Source: Terriglobales bacterium (lineage in GTDB: Bacteria; Acidobacteriota; Terriglobia; Terriglobales; Acidobacteriaceae). From it: 10,283 nucleotides of DNA. The stretch covers positions 1 through 10,283 of the forward strand of contig JASHXK010000311.1 of assembly GCA_030043575.1 (NCBI GenBank). Direction: 5' to 3'. This document shows, in pieces, positions 6,134 through 10,283 of the stretch. The notes beneath the pieces are model-generated. The model was not told where the DNA came from, did not search any database, and saw only the letters and a list, made by a program, of their open reading frames with translations. The translations under genes were made by a program, and so were the position numbers. Position 1 is the stretch's first letter, and the number at the start of each line of letters is the position of its first letter.

Positions 6134-6685
6134 CTACTTGTCCTGCGCGTCGTTCACTCCGTACCGCCCGCGAAAATATAGCAGCGGCTCGCCCTCACCC
6201 AGCGCGGCCTCGCGCACTTCACCGACAAAGATCGTATGATCGCCAGCCTGGTACTGAGCGACGATGCGGCAATCCAGATTGGCCAGCGCATCCTCCAGCA
6301 CCGGCCAGCCGCTCTCCATTTCGCGATAGCGAATGCCCAGGCGCCGTGCCGAATCCGGGTTTCGCTCCGGATCGGCGAAGTATTCCGAGAAGGCGTCCTG
6401 CTCCGCCTTCAGCACGCTGACGCCGAAGCGCCCGCACTCGCGCAGATGCAGATAAGTCTCCGCCAGATGATCGACGCACACCAGCACCAGCGGTGGACGA
6501 AGCGACACCGAGCAGAACGCATTGGCGGTCATGCCGTGCACGCCGCCCTCCGCCGTTTGCACCGTAATGACCGTCACGCCGGTGACAAAGCGGCTTAGTG
6601 CGGCGCGAAACCGGTCCGGCTTCACCAGCCCGTCCGTACTTGCCTGCGGAGCATCTTGCCCCGGTTTGCGATAAGCTCGCGCCAT
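6134..6685 (-). CDS. Flavin reductase domain (FMN-binding split-barrel) oxidoreductase, first gene of the F420 operon
   Basis: Flavin reductase-like family (HpaC/RutF type), which binds FMN and uses NAD(P)H to reduce flavins, often supplying a monooxygenase. It has 183 residues from ATG 6685. Conserved blocks: RFVTGVTVITVQT (32-44), GMTANAFCSVSLRPPLVLVCVD (51-72; flavin-binding and substrate region), FGVSVL (87-92), GDHTIFVGEV (148-157) and PLLYFRGRYG (167-176). The frame is open to a TTG at 6757; a GTG at 6706 and the ATG at 6685 are the realistic starts. I took the ATG because the conserved domain starts near residue 20, although no well-spaced Shine-Dalgarno sequence precedes it. It has no known step in F420 synthesis, but it is 11 nt from cofG and clearly co-transcribed with it. 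Possible roles are dehydro-F420-0 reductase, F420 or FMN recycling, or partner to an oxygenase elsewhere. The family call is firm; the role is open. Confidence 0.9.
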   Translation of the reverse strand: MARAYRKPGQDAPQASTDGLVKPDRFRAALSRFVTGVTVITVQTAEGGVHGMTANAFCSVSLRPPLVLVCVDHLAETYLHLRECGRFGVSVLKAEQDAFSEYFADPERNPDSARRLGIRYREMESGWPVLEDALANLDCRIVAQYQAGDHTIFVGEVREAALGEGEPLLYFRGRYGVNDAQDK

Positions 6686-6849
6686 CTCCAGCCCACAATC
6701 GCCCACTATACCTGATTGGGCACGGCGTGACTCGGTTGCAGGTTGGTGCGCCAGCAAAACGCCTCAACTTGCGGTAATCTGGCACGGCAGAGAAGTTCCC
6801 GCCGCCGCAAAGCCACAGTTGCCTTGCGTGAGGCGGGCATGGGGTGAGG
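6686..6849. promoter_or_regulatory. Divergent upstream region between the F420 and Mo-hydroxylase operons
   Basis: These 164 bp separate the starts of the flavin reductase and coxM-like genes, so promoters for both operons should lie here. On the minus strand TATAGT (6710-6705) resembles a -10 box about 20 nt before the ATG at 6685, but no good -35 is found at 17-18 bp. GGCACGGC occurs twice in direct orientation (6719-6726 and 6781-6788), a possible operator pair. GTGAGG (6828-6833) precedes the coxM-like gene. No RNA gene or riboswitch was recognised. Confidence 0.4.
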
Positions 6850-7785
6850 ATGTATCCTGCAGCCTTCGCGTATCATCGCGCCCAATCCTATTCCGACGCG
6901 GTTTCGCAAATCTGCCAGTTGGGCGAGGACGCCAAGTTCCTCGCCGGCGGTCAGAGCCTGATTCCCCTGATGAAACTTCGCCTCTCGACCCCACGCCATC
7001 TGGTCGACCTCGGCTTCATTCCCGGCACCTCGTACATTCATGGCAATGGAGGGCTTCGCCTTGGCGCTCTGACGCGCCACGCCGCCATCGCAGCCTCGCC
7101 CGACGTTGCCCGCCTCTCTATTCTTCGCGACTGCGCTGCCGGCATCGCCGATCCCCAGGTCCGCCACATGGGGACGATTGGCGGTTCGCTGGCCGAAGCC
7201 GATCCTACCGGCGACTGGGCGCCGGTTCTGCTGGCCACGGGAGCAACCGTGAAGACGCTTGGCCCGAACGGCGAGCGCAGCATCGACATTGCCGAGTTCA
7301 TCCTTGACGCTTATCAGACCGGGCTGCAACCAGCCGAACTGATAACGGAGATTGCGATTCCGTTGCCGCCGCAAGCGGGTACCGGGCACCAGTCGCGGGG
7401 TTCGGCTCGCTGGGGTGGAAGCGGCGGAGCCTACATCGCGCTGAAGCGCTGTGCACCGGTCTACGCCAGCGCCAGCGTCGCGGTGCAGCTAACCTTGAGC
7501 GATGAAGCAACCTGTGCTGACGCCCGAGTCTACCTCGGCGTTCTCGGTCTCACGGCTACTCGCGTTCCGGCTGCCGAAGAAGTGCTACGGAGTGGGACGA
7601 TCATTGACAAGACGATGGAGCAGGTTCGCCGGGCGGTGATGGACATTGCCGAGCCTGTCTCCGATATGCGAGGCTCAGCCGATTACAAACGCCAGGCCGC
7701 CGGCGCATTGGCAAAGCTCGCCGTAGATGCTGCACTGCGGCGCGCCCGCCGCGAACCCGTGGAGGTATCGCATCTCTATGCTTGA
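6850..7785 (+). CDS. Molybdenum hydroxylase FAD-binding medium subunit (CoxM-like)
   Basis: FAD subunit of a three-subunit xanthine-oxidase-family enzyme; it takes electrons from the iron-sulfur subunit and passes them to the respiratory chain or another acceptor. It has 311 residues. FAD-binding motifs are AGGQSLIPLMKLRL (32-45) and TIGGSLAEADPTGD (109-122), and the C-terminal CO dehydrogenase flavoprotein domain is recognisable (YIALKRCAPVYASASVAV, then the DYKRQAAGALA region). I chose ATG 6850 because family members typically begin with a Met-aromatic-Pro-Ala sequence, as here (MYPAAF). A GTG at 6844 has GAGG 10 nt upstream and is possible. The end overlaps the coxS-like gene by 8 nt. This subunit alone does not tell the substrate. 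Confidence 0.92.
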   Translation: MYPAAFAYHRAQSYSDAVSQICQLGEDAKFLAGGQSLIPLMKLRLSTPRHLVDLGFIPGTSYIHGNGGLRLGALTRHAAIAASPDVARLSILRDCAAGIADPQVRHMGTIGGSLAEADPTGDWAPVLLATGATVKTLGPNGERSIDIAEFILDAYQTGLQPAELITEIAIPLPPQAGTGHQSRGSARWGGSGGAYIALKRCAPVYASASVAVQLTLSDEATCADARVYLGVLGLTATRVPAAEEVLRSGTIIDKTMEQVRRAVMDIAEPVSDMRGSADYKRQAAGALAKLAVDAALRRARREPVEVSHLYA

Positions 7786-8269
7786 TGCTATCCCGCGCGT
7801 GCGGATCAGCGTTACCGTCAATGGCCGGCAATACGTCCGCGAGCTGGAAGCGCGCACGCTGTTGGTGCAGTTTCTGCGTGAAGAGCTGAACCTCACCGGC
7901 ACTCACATCGGCTGCGACACCAGCTATTGTGGCGCGTGCACCGTGATGCTGAACGGCCAGACGGTGAAGTCCTGTACGGTATTCGCATTCCAAGCGGATG
8001 GCGGGCAGGTGCTGACGGTCGAAGGCCTGGCCAAAGATGGCGAGCTGCACCCGGTCCAACAAGCCTTCAGCGACTGTCACGGATTTCAGTGCGGCTATTG
8101 CACACCGGGCTTTCTGCTGAGCAGCTTGCACTTGTTGCAGGAGCACCCTACTCCCACAGAGTGGGACATCCGCAAGGGCATTGCCGGCAATACGTGCCGC
8201 TGCACTGGATACCAGAACATCTTCAAAGCTATCCGCACGGTTGCCGGAGGAGAAAACATTGGCCATTAA
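7778..8269 (+). CDS. Molybdenum hydroxylase [2Fe-2S] small subunit (CoxS-like)
   Basis: Electron-transfer subunit with two [2Fe-2S] clusters carrying electrons from the Mo site to FAD. It has 163 residues, the usual length. The N-terminal plant-type ferredoxin domain has Cys46, 51, 54 and 66 (CDTSYCGAC and a following SC). The C-terminal helical domain has Cys105, 108, 140 and 142 (CGYCTPG and TCRCTGYQN). All eight ligands are present. The start is ATG 7778, with GGAGGT at 7761-7766 about 11 nt upstream. It overlaps the coxM-like stop by 8 nt and the coxG start by 11 nt, so the three are translationally coupled. No Tat signal is visible, as expected for this subunit, which is cytoplasmic in the family. 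Confidence 0.95.
   Translation: MLDAIPRVRISVTVNGRQYVRELEARTLLVQFLREELNLTGTHIGCDTSYCGACTVMLNGQTVKSCTVFAFQADGGQVLTVEGLAKDGELHPVQQAFSDCHGFQCGYCTPGFLLSSLHLLQEHPTPTEWDIRKGIAGNTCRCTGYQNIFKAIRTVAGGENIGH
8246..8250 (+). promoter_or_regulatory. Ribosome binding site fixing the TTG start of coxG
   Basis: GGAGG lies within the end of the coxS-like gene, 8 nt before TTG 8259. This strong, well-spaced Shine-Dalgarno sequence decides the start; the frame is open further upstream only as an overlap with coxS codons. Confidence 0.7.
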
Positions 8270-8972
8270 TTTTTCTGGCGAGTTTACTACCCCACGCGCT
8301 CCGGAAGAGGTGTTCGAATTCCTCTCCGACCCGGACAAATTTGGCCCCCTGCTGCCCGATTTCCAAAGCATGAGCAGACAGGATCTAACGCACTTTACGG
8401 TTAAGGTGAAGGTTGGGGTGGGTAACATTCGCGGAACGGCCGAAATCAAAATGGAGCTCGCCGAGGCCGTCAAGCCGCTGCGGGCGCAGTACAAAGGGCA
8501 GGGAACTGCAGTCGGCAGCCAGGTGACGGTCAGTGCCGGCTTCGATCTGTCCCCCCTGCCGGAGGGAACCAGGGTTGTCTGGCAAGGCGAGACCAGTGTC
8601 TTCGGAAAACTCGCCTCCATGGCGGGCGGAATGCTGGAACCGCTGGGCCGCAAGAATATTCAGAAGCTGATTGAGGGATTGCAGAAGGCGCTGTCGGGGC
8701 CGGCGGTCCCTGTCGCCACTAGGCCGGCAGCAGCAGACAGCGTACCTGTCTCCAGCTACGACAATGTCGGAGTCCCACAGAGTGATATTTCAGCCGAAAC
8801 ACCCAGCTTCATCTCAATCGGCCACAAAGCTCAACTAGAAACAGATTTGGTCGCGGGAGAAAAATCCAACCCGCTCGAGGGCAACGAAGCTTCCGCCGGC
8901 GATTCCTCCAGCCCGCAGAGCGGCAGCAACGTATCCCAGGACGCAACTCCTGGGAAAGCGGATTCTTTGTGA
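8259..8972 (+). CDS. coxG: CoxG-family SRPBCC-fold protein
   Basis: Carbon monoxide dehydrogenase subunit G family, a helix-grip (SRPBCC) protein found in cox-type operons. In the CO oxidiser Afipia carboxidovorans it helps recruit the enzyme to the membrane. It has 237 residues from TTG 8259. The SRPBCC core covers about 1-145: GEFTTPRAPEEVFEFLSDPD (7-26), GPLLPDF (29-35), VKVKVGVGNIRGTAEI (48-63), GFDLSPLPEGTRV (94-106) and the helix FGKLASMAGGML (115-126). Residues 146-237 are hydrophilic, rich in Ser, Pro, Ala, Asp and Glu, and probably disordered. No C-terminal transmembrane helix is visible, although characterised CoxG proteins have a membrane-anchoring C-terminus. The gene sits between coxS- and coxL-like genes; coxL follows after 20 nt. 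Confidence 0.88.
   Translation: MAINFSGEFTTPRAPEEVFEFLSDPDKFGPLLPDFQSMSRQDLTHFTVKVKVGVGNIRGTAEIKMELAEAVKPLRAQYKGQGTAVGSQVTVSAGFDLSPLPEGTRVVWQGETSVFGKLASMAGGMLEPLGRKNIQKLIEGLQKALSGPAVPVATRPAAADSVPVSSYDNVGVPQSDISAETPSFISIGHKAQLETDLVAGEKSNPLEGNEASAGDSSSPQSGSNVSQDATPGKADSL
8935..8954 (+). other. Perfect 7-bp inverted repeat near the 3' end of coxG
   Basis: CCCAGGA and TCCTGGG flank a 6-nt loop (CGCAAC), 18 nt before the end of coxG and 38 nt before the coxL-like start. It is G+C-rich and should form a stable hairpin in the mRNA. No T-run follows, so termination is unlikely; mRNA processing or translational modulation of the large subunit is possible. It could also be chance or repeat-derived. 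Confidence 0.45.
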
Positions 8973-8992
8973 GATGACCGTACGGACGATAC

Positions 8993-10283
8993 ATGGCAAC
9001 GGCAACGCATAACCAAACCGCTGACTGGGTAGGCCAGTCGATCAGGCGCAAGGAAGACGCGCGCCTGGTCCGCGGCAAAGGCAAATTTGTCGACGACATC
9101 AAGCTGCTTGGCATGCTTCATCTGGTCTTCGTGCGCTCGCCGTACGCGCACGCCGATATCGTAAGCGTCGACGTGAGTGAAGCCCGAAGAATGCCAGGCG
9201 TCGTCTGCACCCTGACCGGTCAGGAAATTTCCAAGCTTGTCGATCCATTCTTCGAGATCGGACCTGCTCCCAGCAACCGCATCCTGGATTATCCTTTGGC
9301 GGTCGATCGCGCGCGTTATCAGGGCGAGCCGGTCGCCGCGGTTGTCGCCGAGACCCCCGCCATTGCCGAAGACGCAGGCGAGCTTGTCCGCGTGGAATAC
9401 GAACCGCTTCCAGCACTTGTCGATGGCGAGATTGCCGCGACCGACGAAACCATCCTTCATCCCCCCATGGGGACCAATATCGTCTGGCACGGCGTTTTCG
9501 AGTACGGCGATCTCTCGAAAGCCTTTGCCGAGGCCGCGCACGTCATCCACATCGATCATCTGCACATGCACCGCTTCTCCAGCACGCCGCTGGAAAACAA
9601 CGCGGTGATCGCGCAGTGGGATGACAGCGATCAGCTCCTCCATTTCTGGTGCAACAATTCCTTTCCCACCATCGGCATCCAACTACTCGCGCCGGCGCTG
9701 CATTTGCGCATGGATCAGGTGCGGGTTCAGACCCACGACATCGGCGGCAGCTTCGGTATCAAGATCACCAACTACCCGCAGATGGCTGTCTGTGCGCTGG
9801 CCTCGCGCAAAGCCAACGGTGCGCCCATCAAGTGGTCGGAGACGCGCACCGAGCACATGACCGCGAGTGCACACGGAAATGAGCGCACCTTCCGCGATAC
9901 TCGTGTTGCACTCGACAAGAACGGCGTTATCCTGGCCGTTGAGTCGCGTCACATCGACGACTGCGGCGCCTATCCGCGTTACGAGCCGTTGGGCTGCGTC
10001 ATCTGGTCGCAGGTCACACCGGCGACTTACCGCCTGCGCAATCTGCGAATCGATTTCACGCAGGTCCTCACCAACAAATGCCCCGTAGGGCCCAATCGCG
10101 GCTACTCGCGGCTACAGCACCTGTGGTTCCTGGAACGCGTGCTCGACATCTGCGCCCATGAACTGAGGATTCCTGCCGACGAGATGCGCCTGCGCAATTA
10201 CATTCAGCCGCAGGAATTTCCCTACACGACGCCGAACGGCTGCGTCTACGATTCCGGCGACTACCCGCGGATGCTGCAAGTCG
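8993..10283 (+). CDS. Molybdenum hydroxylase large subunit, molybdopterin-binding (CoxL-like), 3' end outside window
   Basis: Catalytic Mo-cofactor subunit of the xanthine oxidase/CO dehydrogenase superfamily; the first 430 of probably about 750-800 residues are present. Family blocks: VGQSIRRKEDARLVRGKGKFVDDI (13-36), FVRSPYAHADI (46-56), the RYQGEPVAAVVAET segment (108-121), VEYEPLPALVD (134-144), HRFSSTPLEN (193-202), HDIGGSFGIKITNYPQ (248-263) and DDCGAYPRYEP (322-332). The active-site loop reads CPVGPNRGYSR (363-373). True CO dehydrogenase (form I) has AYRCSFR there, with a cysteine that binds copper, and form II has AYRGAGR, so this enzyme is probably not a CO dehydrogenase. The start is ATG 8993, 20 nt after coxG, with no strong Shine-Dalgarno sequence. 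The C-terminal catalytic glutamate lies outside the window. The substrate is unknown. Confidence 0.93.
   Translation, partial: MATATHNQTADWVGQSIRRKEDARLVRGKGKFVDDIKLLGMLHLVFVRSPYAHADIVSVDVSEARRMPGVVCTLTGQEISKLVDPFFEIGPAPSNRILDYPLAVDRARYQGEPVAAVVAETPAIAEDAGELVRVEYEPLPALVDGEIAATDETILHPPMGTNIVWHGVFEYGDLSKAFAEAAHVIHIDHLHMHRFSSTPLENNAVIAQWDDSDQLLHFWCNNSFPTIGIQLLAPALHLRMDQVRVQTHDIGGSFGIKITNYPQMAVCALASRKANGAPIKWSETRTEHMTASAHGNERTFRDTRVALDKNGVILAVESRHIDDCGAYPRYEPLGCVIWSQVTPATYRLRNLRIDFTQVLTNKCPVGPNRGYSRLQHLWFLERVLDICAHELRIPADEMRLRNYIQPQEFPYTTPNGCVYDSGDYPRMLQV

Noticed and set aside
6719..6800. Possible sigma-54 (-24/-12) promoter upstream of the coxM-like gene, because of GGCACGGC
   Set aside because: No TTGC element occurs at the required spacing after either GGCACG copy; only the -24 half matches.
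6706..7389. 227-residue minus-strand open frame opposite the coxM-like gene, also covering the divergent spacer
   Set aside because: Lies antisense to a well-supported FAD subunit and shows no motif of its own.
8974..9012. Twelve-codon reading frame starting 1 nt after the coxG stop and overlapping the coxL-like start
   Set aside because: Too short, no family resemblance and no clear ribosome binding site; probably chance, although a coupling role cannot be excluded.
8993..10283. Annotation of the cluster as aerobic carbon monoxide dehydrogenase
   Set aside because: The large-subunit loop lacks the Cu-binding cysteine motif AYRCSFR, so only the superfamily is supported.
1..10283. CRISPR arrays, tRNA or rRNA genes, insertion sequences, attachment sites
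   Set aside because: Nothing seen: no regularly spaced long direct repeats, no cloverleaf-like or rRNA sequence, no transposase motifs. The repeats found are short degenerate heptamers or a small interspersed unit.

Overview
The window (about 60% G+C by eye) looks like a bacterial chromosome segment with two divergent gene clusters. The minus strand carries what looks like a complete set of coenzyme F420 biosynthesis genes. The plus strand on the right carries the start of a molybdenum-hydroxylase (CoxMSL-type) operon. The host is probably a soil or environmental bacterium outside the Actinobacteria: cofG and cofH are separate genes rather than an fbiC fusion, cofE is single-domain rather than an fbiB fusion, and there are intergenic repeats of a kind I associate with Acidobacteriota genomes. 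The phylum is an inference, not a direct observation.

Layout. 1-295 (+): C-terminal part of a short-chain dehydrogenase/reductase cut by the window edge, facing the end of the F420 operon across a 77-nt gap that holds heptameric tandem repeats. 373-6685 (-): one apparent operon, transcribed right to left as flavin reductase, cofG, cofD, cofC, cofE, cofH, npdG. Most junctions are tight: 11 nt, abutting, 1 nt, a GTGA overlap and an ATGA overlap. The exception is cofE-cofH, where about 117 nt hold an interspersed-type repeat. 6686-6849: shared divergent upstream region. 6850-10283 (+): FAD-binding medium subunit (CoxM-like), [2Fe-2S] small subunit (CoxS-like), CoxG/SRPBCC protein, and the first 430 residues of the molybdopterin large subunit (CoxL-like), which runs off the window.

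How the genes work together. CofG and CofH (radical SAM enzymes) build the deazaflavin FO from a 5-amino-6-ribitylaminouracil precursor and tyrosine. CofC activates a phospho-three-carbon acid with GTP, CofD transfers it to FO, and CofE adds the glutamate tail. NpdG then exchanges hydride between F420 and NADP(H). The flavin reductase at the head of the operon has no assigned step. If this CofC uses phosphoenolpyruvate, a dehydro-F420-0 reductase is needed and none is fused to CofE, so the flavin reductase is a candidate. The divergent Mo-hydroxylase is not a canonical CO dehydrogenase: the active-site loop of its large subunit reads PNRGYSR instead of the Cys-containing AYRCSFR, so its substrate is unknown.

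Points for a second look: the flavin reductase in the F420 operon, the variant large-subunit loop, repeat-derived sequence inside the cofD reading frame, the repeat splitting cofE from cofH, and a CoxG with a long hydrophilic tail instead of a membrane anchor.
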